64,000 bases of DNA from contig JANXTZ010000034.1 of the NCBI GenBank assembly GCA_025352125.1, forward strand, positions 1-64,000. The letters run 5' to 3'. Positions 27,583 to 35,646 of this stretch are shown in pieces. The position numbers were made by a program, and so were the translations under genes. This stretch comes from Deinococcales bacterium. GTDB taxonomy: Bacteria > Deinococcota > Deinococci > Deinococcales > JAAFIG01. Numbering within the stretch: position 1 is the first letter of the stretch; each line of letters starts with the position of its first letter. The notes under the pieces were generated by a model. The model did not search any database, was not told the DNA's origin, and saw only the letters and a program-made list of their open reading frames with translations.

Positions 27583-28374
27583 CTAACTGTCCATCGCCAT
27601 GCCCATAATGCTGTAACCCGCATCAACGTAAATCGTTTCGCCCGTCGTGCCGCTCGAGAGTGGACTGAACAGGTACAAACACGTGTTCCCGACCTCTTCG
27701 AAGCTGGCGTTGCGTCCCATCGCGGCGACCTTGGCGGCTTTTTCAAACATCAATGAAAAGCCTGGAATACTTTTGGCGGCAACGGTGCGCATCGGTCCTG
27801 GCGAGACGACGTTGACCCGAATGCCCCTCAGTCCCAGGTCGTAAGCCAGGTAACGGGCGCTGGCTTCGAGGGCGCTTTTGGCAACGCCCATGACGTTGTA
27901 TTTCGCCACAACTTTTTCGGCGGCGTAATACGACAGACAGACGATGCTCGAGCCTTCAGCCATTAAGGGGGCGGCGTGTTGGGTCAGTGCCACCAGGCTG
28001 TAGGCGCTGATGTCGAGCGCGATCTGCCAGTCGCTGCGCGTGGTCTGCACGAACGGATTTTCCTGGCTAGCCCTTGGGGTGAAGGCGATGGCGTGCATGA
28101 GGTAATCGAGTTTGCCGCAAACGGTTTTGATGCGCTCAAACAAGCGCAGCAGGTCTTCGTCTTTGCTGACATCGCAGACTTCCAGGAAGGCAATCTGGTC
28201 TTTGTAGGCGGCGGTCAGTTTCTCGAGCGCGGGCAGGTTGCGTTCGCCTTGAAACGAGAAGATACAGGTCGCACCAGCCTCTAAAAGTTTTTTACCGGCT
28301 GCCCAGCCAAGGCTGTACTCATTTTGTACGCCTGCGATCAATGCCACTTTGCCTGTCAAGTCAATTGAAATCAT
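27583..28374 (-). CDS. fabI: Enoyl-[acyl-carrier-protein] reductase (NADH)
   Basis: A 263-residue SDR-type enzyme of normal FabI length. NAD-binding ALIAGVQNEYSLGWAAGK is seen, and the active-site pattern KYNVMGVAKSALEA gives the catalytic Tyr and Lys six residues apart. GIRVNVVSPGPMRTVAAK is also typical. It catalyses the last reduction of fatty-acid elongation (FASII) in the cytosol. It is monocistronic, with a terminator 19 bases after its stop. Confidence 0.93.
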   Translation of the reverse strand: MISIDLTGKVALIAGVQNEYSLGWAAGKKLLEAGATCIFSFQGERNLPALEKLTAAYKDQIAFLEVCDVSKDEDLLRLFERIKTVCGKLDYLMHAIAFTPRASQENPFVQTTRSDWQIALDISAYSLVALTQHAAPLMAEGSSIVCLSYYAAEKVVAKYNVMGVAKSALEASARYLAYDLGLRGIRVNVVSPGPMRTVAAKSIPGFSLMFEKAAKVAAMGRNASFEEVGNTCLYLFSPLSSGTTGETIYVDAGYSIMGMAMDS

Positions 28375-28401
28375 GGCTGCAATCTACCACGGGAAAGTTT
28401 C

Positions 28402-31400
28402 TCAAGGGTTGACGCTGTTCGATTTCAGGTGCGACAAGAGTTTCTCGAGTTGGTTGGGACGAATTTGCAACTCGAGTTTGGCTGTGCCGCTGGTCAGTGA
28501 GACGTTTAAACCGCGACAAAATAAAATGATTGGACGTTTGCGGTCGTTGCGTTCGGTCCAGATTCGGTAGAGGGTTTCTGGTTGGCTGCCTGGGGTCTGA
28601 ATGCTTCGGGCAGCGACGTTCATTTGATCAAGTTTGTCAATCAAAACTTCAATGTCTTTTTGCAAGCTGCCGCCTTCAAAAATGATTCGTTGGTTGGTGA
28701 ACCAGACCCGTCCAAAATTGCCTGGGATGTATTCCGAACCCTCTTTCTTGCCCAGTTGACCCTCAAGCATGAATAGCATTCGTTCATTCGTGCCCAAAAT
28801 CCTTGGGAAACCCGTGTTGGTTTGCTGCCATTCGGCGTTTTCGACGGCTTTTAAGAATGCGTTTTCAGCCTCGAGTTTGAGTTGCGTGACATCAGCCGCC
28901 AGTGGTTTCCCAATCGCAAAACGCATCCAATCGTCTTTGCTTCGGGTCATGTTGCCAAGGCTGTAACTCGAGTTTTTCAAATCCAGCTCGGTGGCGCAGG
29001 TGTTGCATTTCACGCCCGCGTTGGCGTGTTGTTTGCCCGCCGCCAGATAGCCCCAAGCCTCACTTGGAAGCTGCATTCCGACCAATGAGGGTTTGACGCT
29101 CGAGACGAGTTCCCAGGTTTGATTCTGCGCCGACCACGGCATTTGACCACTCGAGCCTGAATCCCAGGTTTGTCCTTGCACCACCCATTCCGAGGCGCAA
29201 CTGCTGCACGTTGGACCTGGCACGGTGGCGGTTTTGCGTCCCATCGCCCTCGATTGCCCCAACGCAAGCAGACGTTCAATGCCCATGCTCGGCGTGGCTG
29301 CCAGCAGTTTCGCGCCTCGCACGCGGGTTTGTGTAAAAACTTTGGGCGCGGTTTCGTCCCATTCCGAGGCACAGTTTTTGCAGACCAGTCCCTCTAAACC
29401 AGTGTTCTTGCCCGCCTTTTTGAAGGTGCTGTAATCGCTGCCAACCGTTAAACCAATCGGCAGTTTGCTTTGGCTGCGTCCGACATGAATCAGTTTCAGC
29501 AGTCGTTCGCCAGGGTTGGCGGTGCCGACCCAATCCCATTCGGCGTTGCAGTTTTCGCACAGCACGCCGTCCTGGATGCTGCGTTTGCCCGACGCCAATC
29601 GTTTCCAAGCCTCGAGCGGATGGGTTTGACCGATCTGGTCGCGCAGCAACGGGCTGCTGAGCAGCGTCATCTTGCCGGCGTCCAGGTCAAATTCCGAGCT
29701 GCAATCCTGGCAGTGTTGCGTGCCACGGTGCGGCGCGGTGCGGTGCGCCAGTTTCGCCCACTCGAGCGCGGTCATGGTTTTTTGCAAAAGCGGGGGTTTC
29801 TCGAGAGAATGTGCAAACTTCAAACGTCCGTCGTTTTGCTGGTCAAATTCGCTGTGGCAATGGTTGCAGACCATGCCACTGCGTTCTCGTCCCGACATCT
29901 CTTCCCAAATCTCGGGTGTGTAACTCGAGCCAATCTGATTTGCCAGTTCACCCGTGGCACTGAGCAATTTCCAGTGCGGGTGTTGGGTGTCCCAGGTCGC
30001 GTCGCAGTGGTCGCAATTGGCGCGGTGCTCGAGTATGAACACAAATTTGCGTTTGCTGGTTTGCGTGATGCGCCCAACCTTGCAATTGGGGCAGCACGCC
30101 TGATCGGTTTTGAACGCCTCCAGGTTGCCAGTGCGGCAATGCGGGCAGAGTCGGCGGTTTGGCACGCGATTCTCGAGTGTCCGACCTCGGCAGGCTGGGC
30201 AGATCAAACTGCCGACCAGCTTGGGCGGTTTTAACTCGCCCTTTTCGCAGGCTGGGCAATGCAGGTTTTTGGCGGGCGCAATTTCGACTATTTTTAAACC
30301 CAGTTGTTGATAAAAATTGCCTCTCGAGGAATTCGTGCCGACCACCACCTCCAAACTGACTTGGGCGCAATCGGGGCAGCACGGTTCTGGCGCGGCATCG
30401 GGAAATTTCATGCCAGGTTTTTGACAGACGGGGCAGTTGTCAGACGGTTTCACCTCGAGCATCTGTCCTGTGCGACATGACGGACAAATCCAAACGTTTG
30501 AGACTGGTTTTAAACCATCCTCGAGCAAGATGAGTTTTTGTTTTGCCAAATCCAAATTGGGTGTACTGAGCGGCACACTGACCGTCACAGGTTTTTGAGC
30601 AACCTTGCGGGGTTTGTTCCCACCCCTCAAGGCTTCCTGAAACGCCAGCGCCGTCTGAGGTCGCGCATCGACCCGAATCTCGAGCGCCCACAAAATCGCT
30701 TTCTCGAGTGCGACTGACATTTGGGGTTGCAAGACTCTGGGTGACTCGAGCGTGGCTTTGTTGCCTTTGCTGACACTGAGTGCCGCACGGTCCAAACTCG
30801 AGGCTGGCAGAACCCCCGTCAGGGCGTGGTACAAGGTCGCCCCGAGCGCGTAAACGTCTGTGTACGGTCCAAAACGCCCCTGGCTCTGGTATTGCTCGAG
30901 GGGGGCATAACCTGGCGTGACCAGGCGCGTGTGTTGAACTTGCTGCCCAAGGCTGAAATCGCGTGCCGAACCGAAGTCAATCAGGATCACGCGTCCGTCG
31001 TTGCGCAGCAAAATGTTGTCGGGTTTGATGTCGCGGTGTAGCAAATTGGCGCTGTGAACCACGGCTAAACCTTCGCTCACGGCAATGCCAATTCGTTCAA
31101 CCTCGGCAGGCTCGAGGGTTTTGCTGCGTGTCAACCGATCACCCAGGCTTTCGCCCTCAACAAATTCCATGACCATGTACGCCGTGTTGTTCTCTTCAAA
31201 CGTGTCCAGCACGCCAACAATGCTCGAGTGCGAGAACCGTGCCATCGTGCGAGCCTCATTGAGAAACGAAACTCGAGCGGCATCAAAGTCAGTGGGTTTG
31301 AGGCTGGCGGGCGGAATCACCCTGGTTTCACGGCGTATTGAGCCGTCCAAAAACAATTCTTTGATGGCGACCACGCGGTTTTGGTGGCGGTCAAAACCCC

Positions 31401-31572
31401 TGTAGGTCAGCCCAAACCCACCGCGTCCAATGGTGGCATCCAGACGATAACGCCCAGCGCCAACAACCGTTCCAGCCTTCAAATGCAGCCCAGCCGCGAC
31501 AGGCATTCCACACGACCCGCAACTGACGGCGTGAGATGGCACAGGGGCAAGGCAGTACGCGCAGGTGTTCAT
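28402..31572 (-). CDS. Ser/Thr protein kinase with tandem zinc ribbons and C-terminal PH-like domain
   Basis: A 1056-residue cytosolic protein without membrane segments. An N-terminal zinc ribbon (CAYC, CGSCG; residues 4-21) is followed by a full Hanks-type kinase domain at about 40-310 (GRGGFGLTYRG, VAIKEL, LLHRDIKPDN, LIDFGSARD, TPGYAPLEQY). About 360-480 holds classical CxxC ribbon pairs, and about 500-900 at least seven single-CxxC units of the form CxxCxxEWD with WxxLAxGK linkers. The last ~150 residues resemble a bacterial PH/GRAM domain (NERMLFMLEG, GRVWFTNQRIIFEGG). The repeats may form a scaffold or redox/zinc sensor that controls the kinase. Confidence 0.8.
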   Translation of the reverse strand: MNTCAYCLAPVPSHAVSCGSCGMPVAAGLHLKAGTVVGAGRYRLDATIGRGGFGLTYRGFDRHQNRVVAIKELFLDGSIRRETRVIPPASLKPTDFDAARVSFLNEARTMARFSHSSIVGVLDTFEENNTAYMVMEFVEGESLGDRLTRSKTLEPAEVERIGIAVSEGLAVVHSANLLHRDIKPDNILLRNDGRVILIDFGSARDFSLGQQVQHTRLVTPGYAPLEQYQSQGRFGPYTDVYALGATLYHALTGVLPASSLDRAALSVSKGNKATLESPRVLQPQMSVALEKAILWALEIRVDARPQTALAFQEALRGGNKPRKVAQKPVTVSVPLSTPNLDLAKQKLILLEDGLKPVSNVWICPSCRTGQMLEVKPSDNCPVCQKPGMKFPDAAPEPCCPDCAQVSLEVVVGTNSSRGNFYQQLGLKIVEIAPAKNLHCPACEKGELKPPKLVGSLICPACRGRTLENRVPNRRLCPHCRTGNLEAFKTDQACCPNCKVGRITQTSKRKFVFILEHRANCDHCDATWDTQHPHWKLLSATGELANQIGSSYTPEIWEEMSGRERSGMVCNHCHSEFDQQNDGRLKFAHSLEKPPLLQKTMTALEWAKLAHRTAPHRGTQHCQDCSSEFDLDAGKMTLLSSPLLRDQIGQTHPLEAWKRLASGKRSIQDGVLCENCNAEWDWVGTANPGERLLKLIHVGRSQSKLPIGLTVGSDYSTFKKAGKNTGLEGLVCKNCASEWDETAPKVFTQTRVRGAKLLAATPSMGIERLLALGQSRAMGRKTATVPGPTCSSCASEWVVQGQTWDSGSSGQMPWSAQNQTWELVSSVKPSLVGMQLPSEAWGYLAAGKQHANAGVKCNTCATELDLKNSSYSLGNMTRSKDDWMRFAIGKPLAADVTQLKLEAENAFLKAVENAEWQQTNTGFPRILGTNERMLFMLEGQLGKKEGSEYIPGNFGRVWFTNQRIIFEGGSLQKDIEVLIDKLDQMNVAARSIQTPGSQPETLYRIWTERNDRKRPIILFCRGLNVSLTSGTAKLELQIRPNQLEKLLSHLKSNSVNP

Positions 31573-31890
31573 TGGGTCATTTTCAAAACTCGAGATGAAT
31601 GGTCTTGCCTTGGGATTCTACCGATTCTCGAGCGCAAGAATAGCAACTCAAGTCAGATACGAGAGCAACTGGCGTAACGTTTCAAACTCGGGTTGGTTTC
31701 GCCTTCCCGATGTTTGAGCGTGAGAACATGATTTTAAAGGGTTTGAGGTGTTCGCAAACTTGAAGTGTAATACGAGAAAGTGCTCACCGAGACCCGAACC
31801 ACGCAACCCATTCGCAAGGCTTTGGTGCTGAATCTTGAATGGTTGAGCACCTGACGTAATAAATCAGGCACAATCACGCGGCTTGTAACT
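31573..31890. other. Intergenic, no supported gene
   Basis: About 320 bases between the kinase start and the DUF433 gene. Only two CTCGAG copies (both in the 50 bases near the kinase) and an open frame of 70 codons with no recognisable domain. The position downstream of the DUF433 antitoxin is where a DUF5615 toxin would be expected, so it may hold a badly decayed toxin; none of the three minus frames shows its conserved residues. Confidence 0.4.
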
Positions 31891-32151
31891 TCAGCAAATG
31901 GCGAATTCTCGAGCCATGATCTGGCTGGCTTCAAGCACTGCCTCACGCGTCACACGCCCTGCGTAACCCGAAACCACAGCCTCGAGCGTTTCACCGTTTG
32001 CGAGCCGCGCCAAAGCCCCTGTAATTTCGATGCGGGTGTGTTTGAACGTGGGTCTGCCACCACACACGCCAGGAGCACGCACGACGTATTCACCCATTGG
32101 GTAATACGAGTACGGCTCATTACCATGATTTTCTGTGACCAGATCAGACAT
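31891..32151 (-). CDS. DUF433 antitoxin-like protein
   Basis: An 86-residue protein starting at ATG 32151 (MSDLVTENHGNEPYSYY). The DUF433 signature is EYVVRAPGVCGGRPTFKHTR, then LANGETLEAVVSGYAGRVTREAVLEA. This version (VCGGRP) is the longer antitoxin subtype. There is no intact toxin gene next to it, so it is an orphan. Confidence 0.7.
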   Translation of the reverse strand: MSDLVTENHGNEPYSYYPMGEYVVRAPGVCGGRPTFKHTRIEITGALARLANGETLEAVVSGYAGRVTREAVLEASQIMAREFAIC

Positions 32152-32252
32152 AGGGTTATGGTAGCGCGAAAGCTCGAGCACGACAACCAGGCAGGCTGAG
32201 TACAAAACCAGAGCCTCAAGAATGCTCATGAAAACGCACTAGACTGACAGCT

Positions 32253-32882
32253 GTGGCACGATTCTTTCAATCTTTACGCGAACCGATCAACGCCCTGACC
32301 CATGGGGCAGGGTTTTTGATGGCGTCCATCTTCACCCTGATCCTGGCTTGGAAAACAGGTTTGCACTGGGCATTTTTGGTCTTCGGCTCGAGCATGATGC
32401 TGGTGTACCTGGCGAGTGCCTTGCATCACGGCGTCAAGGGTACAGCCAAACTCGAGGAGGGCTTGCGGCGTTTTGACCATGCCGCGATTTACGTGATGAT
32501 TGCGGGAACGTACACCCCAATCGTCTGGACTGGACTCGAGCAACCCTGGCGCGACATTGTGTTGATTGCCATTTGGTCGCTGTCACTGGTTGGCGTGCTG
32601 ATCAAAAGTTTGACCTTGCCACCCGAGTGGTTGTCGGTCACGTTTTACGTGCTCATGGGCTGGTTTGGCGTGGTGTTGCTGCCGCAGTTTTTAGGTAGGT
32701 TTCCGATGACCGCCATTATCGCCATGGTGATCGGCGGTCTGATGTACACCTTCGGCGTGCCATTTTACGCCTCCAGAAGACCGAAAATGGGTTTGATCGG
32801 TGCGCACGAAATCTGGCACGGTTTTGTGATTGCGGGCAGCATCTCGCATTTTGTCATGATGATGAATTTGCACGTCCTTTAA
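32253..32882 (+). CDS. Hemolysin III/PAQR-family membrane protein
   Basis: A 209-residue protein with seven hydrophobic helices. Conserved hemolysin III marks are REPINALTHGAGFL (first helix entry), LYHG-like ASALHHG, FDHAAIYVMIAGTYTP and the C-terminal GAHEIWHGFVIAGSISHF with metal-ligand histidines. The family (YqfA/HlyIII) acts in membrane homeostasis; its activity is little known. GTG start. The stop overlaps the convergent DUF1003 gene by 4 bases. Confidence 0.85.
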   Translation: MARFFQSLREPINALTHGAGFLMASIFTLILAWKTGLHWAFLVFGSSMMLVYLASALHHGVKGTAKLEEGLRRFDHAAIYVMIAGTYTPIVWTGLEQPWRDIVLIAIWSLSLVGVLIKSLTLPPEWLSVTFYVLMGWFGVVLLPQFLGRFPMTAIIAMVIGGLMYTFGVPFYASRRPKMGLIGAHEIWHGFVIAGSISHFVMMMNLHVL

Positions 32883-33445
32883 AACTTATTCCGCTTTTGA
32901 GCGGTGTGTTTTTGCAAACGTTCAATCTCGGCAAGCACATCTTCGGGTTTGGTTTCCATCTCGAGATCGGCAAGTTCGCTGTCAGAATCATTTTCAATGC
33001 CCATTTTGTCCTGAATCGCGTCGAGCATCTGTAAAATCCTGGTGGTCTCGTGCTCGGTCAACAAACCAATGTGCAAATGCAAGTTGGCGCGGCGTTCGGC
33101 ATCGTCACTCATGCGGTTTTGCGAAATCATCACGAACGTTGACAAGAAAATTGCCTCGAGCGAGACGATCATGGTTAACAACCCGTAAGGAAACGGGTCG
33201 AAAACTTTAATGCTTAACTTTCCTGTGTTCAGCAAAATCCAAGCGCCAAACCAGATGACATGAATGTAAACAAATTTTAAATTTCCAGCAAAATCGGTGA
33301 TGCCATCCGCAATACGGTCTTGCAGCTTGCGCTCTTGGGCGGTTTTGACCCGCAAGCCAATCATGGTGCGAATGTTTTTCTCGATCACATTGGACAGTGC
33401 AGGATTGTTTTCAGATTCATCAATCAATGGCTTGTTGGCAATCAC
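32879..33445 (-). CDS. DUF1003 membrane protein
   Basis: A 188-residue protein. Two transmembrane helices (about 75-95 and 108-130) are framed by KLQDRIADGITDFAGNLKFVY and FDPFPYGLLTMIVSLEAIFLS, the DUF1003 hallmark, then SQNRMSDDAERRANLHLHIG. The C-terminal tail is acidic. Function unknown in the family. Confidence 0.8.
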   Translation of the reverse strand: MIANKPLIDESENNPALSNVIEKNIRTMIGLRVKTAQERKLQDRIADGITDFAGNLKFVYIHVIWFGAWILLNTGKLSIKVFDPFPYGLLTMIVSLEAIFLSTFVMISQNRMSDDAERRANLHLHIGLLTEHETTRILQMLDAIQDKMGIENDSDSELADLEMETKPEDVLAEIERLQKHTAQKRNKF

Positions 33446-33565
33446 ATTAAACTCCTCTTAAAACCTGAGATTTGATTTACGCTATCGGACGGGCATGAAG
33501 TCAGGGTGTAGTCGAACCCTAGAGTTCCTTGTCTTGACCTCAAAACGCACCTTCGGGCGGAATCG

Positions 33566-34375
33566 CTAACGGGCGAGGTCGCTCCAGGCATCTCGAGCAC
33601 CCTTGAGGTAAGCGCGTTCAAAAACGTAATTGGAGTCTTTGCCCAAAATGGCATCACCAATTGGGTTTAACAGCGCCCGCTTGGCAGTCAGGAGTGTTTC
33701 GTGAACCCCCAGTTGCCATGCCACGCCCGTTCCGTACCTGTGGGCAATCTGTACCGCCTGCCGTCCTGCCGAGTAGGCTTTTTCAGGATTTGGCACTCGA
33801 GTTCCGTCGTGATACGCGCTCGCGTCGCTCAAAGCCTTAAATTTGAGTCCGTGCCGCTCGAGCCTCAACCCAAACTCGAGGTCTTCGCCGCCGTACCCGC
33901 CGAGGCTCTCATCGAACAAGCCCACCTCGAGCGCGGCAGTTCTGGGCAGGCTGGCATTGCAACCCGAAAAATTCATCCAACCTGGGCGCGTTGGAAAGCG
34001 GGTCACGCCGTCTGGGAAGCGCACGGCGGCTATCGCAACCCTGTTCTTGAAGACCTCATGAAACGCGTGGTGCCTTGCCAGGGTTTCAGGCTCGAGTTGC
34101 AAATCATCGTCGCAGAGCAGCAAAATCTCGCCCGTTGCGGCTTTGATGGCGGCGTTGCGGGCGGCGGAACGTCCTGATTGGGCTTGCGAAAGTACGGTCA
34201 GGGCAAAAGGCTGGCGGTGCCCGACCGCCTCGAGCAATGCCAACGTGCCGTCCGTGCTGCCATCGACGGCAACGATCACCTCGAACTCGCGCCAGGTTTG
34301 AAGCTCGAGCGCTGCAAGGCATCTCTCGAGCAGGTTCATGCGGTTGTGGGTGGGAACGATGACACTTAAAAGCAT
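33566..34375 (-). CDS. Family 2 glycosyltransferase
   Basis: A GT-A enzyme of about 269 residues beginning MLLSVIVPTHNRMNLLERCL. Nucleotide-sugar motifs are VAVDGSTDGTLALLEAV, SGRSAARNAAIKAATGEILLLCDDDLQ (metal-binding DxD) and GGYGGEDLEFGLRL, the acceptor-site ED. It would add a sugar to a glycan or lipid at the cytosolic membrane face. No other glycan genes are adjacent. Confidence 0.82.
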   Translation of the reverse strand: MLLSVIVPTHNRMNLLERCLAALELQTWREFEVIVAVDGSTDGTLALLEAVGHRQPFALTVLSQAQSGRSAARNAAIKAATGEILLLCDDDLQLEPETLARHHAFHEVFKNRVAIAAVRFPDGVTRFPTRPGWMNFSGCNASLPRTAALEVGLFDESLGGYGGEDLEFGLRLERHGLKFKALSDASAYHDGTRVPNPEKAYSAGRQAVQIAHRYGTGVAWQLGVHETLLTAKRALLNPIGDAILGKDSNYVFERAYLKGARDAWSDLAR

Positions 34376-34394
34376 GACTCGAGTGTACGGCAAA

Positions 34395-34430
34395 AAGTTT
34401 TCCCGACTCAGGGGAAAGTCGGGAAAACTT
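34395..34430 (-). terminator. Terminator after hsp20
   Basis: AAGTTTTCCCGACT (34395-34408) pairs with AGTCGGGAAAACTT (34417-34430), a perfect 14-bp stem with an 8-base loop. It is symmetric enough to act both ways and lies just downstream of the leftward hsp20 gene. Confidence 0.75.
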
Positions 34431-34452
34431 TGGAACAGGAAGAAAATTGGGT

Positions 34453-34896
34453 TTAAGCGTTGACGCTCGCAGCGCTGGCGACAGTGATTTTCTTGGGCGT
34501 GGACTCGGCGGATTTCATCAGTTTGACGGTCAAGACACCATCCTCGAGTTTGGCTTCGATACCCTCGTGCGAGAGGCGTTCAGGCAGGTTGATTTGCCGT
34601 TTGACTTCGCCTTGGGCACGTTCGCGCCACAAGTATTTCACACCCTCAGGCAGTGCCTCGGTCTCCATTTTGGCACTTAAGGTCAAAATGCTTTTCTCGA
34701 GGTTCAGGTCAAGGTTTTCGGGCTTCACACCTGGCAGGTTGACACGCACCAACAGGTGATCGGCTGCCTCGAGCACATCGACGCCAGTTGTGTTGGCGGT
34801 TTTGCGTGGGGTTTGGGTGTTCTCGAGGTTCGAGAGTACCTCGTCCATGAGTTTCCAGGGGTTGACTGCGCGGCTGTTCATTTGACGGTACATCAT
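34453..34896 (-). CDS. Small heat-shock protein, Hsp20/alpha-crystallin family
   Basis: A 147-residue chaperone. The alpha-crystallin domain spans about residues 35-132 (VDVLEAADHLLVRVNLPGV, GEVKRQINLPERL, AKLEDGVLTVKLMK) and ends in the I-x-I-like KKITVA. It holds unfolding proteins in large oligomers under stress. A strong SD (AAAAAGGAGA) precedes the ATG. Confidence 0.9.
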   Translation of the reverse strand: MMYRQMNSRAVNPWKLMDEVLSNLENTQTPRKTANTTGVDVLEAADHLLVRVNLPGVKPENLDLNLEKSILTLSAKMETEALPEGVKYLWRERAQGEVKRQINLPERLSHEGIEAKLEDGVLTVKLMKSAESTPKKITVASAASVNA

Positions 34897-35080
34897 GATT
34901 ATCTCCTTTTTGGTTGGGCGGTTTGGTGACGCGCCCTTTTCTTAAGATGAATTAAAGCACACAATAAACTTGAGTGTTGTGCACTCAATTACATTGCAGA
35001 ATTTGAAGCATGAAATTCGAGTGTTTTAAATCGCATCATGGAGCAAGAAAAATTGAGGAACACAATTCCAGACAACAAAA

Positions 35081-35108
35081 AAAGCTCGAGCATCATGGCT
35101 CGAGCTTT
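35081..35108 (-). terminator. Terminator hairpin built on CTCGAG
   Basis: AAAGCTCGAGC (35081-35091) pairs with GCTCGAGCTTT (35098-35108) around ATCATG; A-run on the left is a T-run on the minus strand. It terminates the small gene at 35124-35438. Confidence 0.8.
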
Positions 35109-35123
35109 CAAAAGTATTTTGCT

Positions 35124-35438
35124 CTAGCTTGGCAAGACGGTGGTGTTGGTCGTGCCGCCCGTGGTGGCACTTGGGTTCTTCTCGATGAAATCATCAATTT
35201 TAATGACCAACTGACGCATCGCCTCCTGCACGGCAGCCGCGACTTCCCGCGCCATGCGAATGTCGTGACCCGTGTTCAGTTCGGCAACGTTGACTTGCAG
35301 TTGATCGCCGTCCACCGTGATCTCCAGACCAAAACGCGGAATCAGCGCGGTGGCGACGGCTTGGGCACTGTTCATGTCGGTCGCCATCGCCATGAGGGTG
35401 CCTTCTTTGAGTGATTTCAGTGGGTTTGTGGGTTGCAT
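35124..35438 (-). CDS. Hypothetical protein, 104 residues
   Basis: Start at ATG 35438 with SD AAAGGA. The protein is alpha/beta (PRFGLEITVDGDQLQVNVAEL) with an amphipathic helix (AREVAAAVQEAMRQLVIKIDDF) and a Thr/Gly-rich tail (SATTGGTTNTTVLPS). It has no signal peptide and no recognised family. Its own terminator follows. Confidence 0.6.
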   Translation of the reverse strand: MQPTNPLKSLKEGTLMAMATDMNSAQAVATALIPRFGLEITVDGDQLQVNVAELNTGHDIRMAREVAAAVQEAMRQLVIKIDDFIEKNPSATTGGTTNTTVLPS

Positions 35439-35592
35439 GAATGGTCCTTTCAAAACTGCGCCAAGCGATTTTTCTTGAGCGCAAAAAATCTCGAGCGACC
35501 ATGCCCGTGAGGTGCAGCATATGGTCAAGACAGCGAGCTTACCGTGTCACAGTGAGGATTCACAAGGAGCAAATTCTCGATATGCAGTTTAA

Positions 35593-35628
35593 TCCTGTAT
35601 GGACGGGGCATGTGTCGTCCATACAGGA
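35593..35628. repeat. Inverted repeat downstream of the M32 gene
   Basis: TCCTGTATGGACG and CGTCCATACAGGA are perfect 13-bp arms with a 10-base loop. There is no clear T-run on the minus strand, so it is either an mRNA-stabilising or weak terminator hairpin of the peptidase transcript. Confidence 0.6.
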
Positions 35629-35646
35629 CTTGTATGGCTGGGGTTT

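Noticed and set aside
31734..31946. ORF of 70 codons as DUF5615 toxin partner of the DUF433 gene
   Set aside because: It overlaps the antitoxin end and shows none of the conserved acidic residues of PIN-like toxins.
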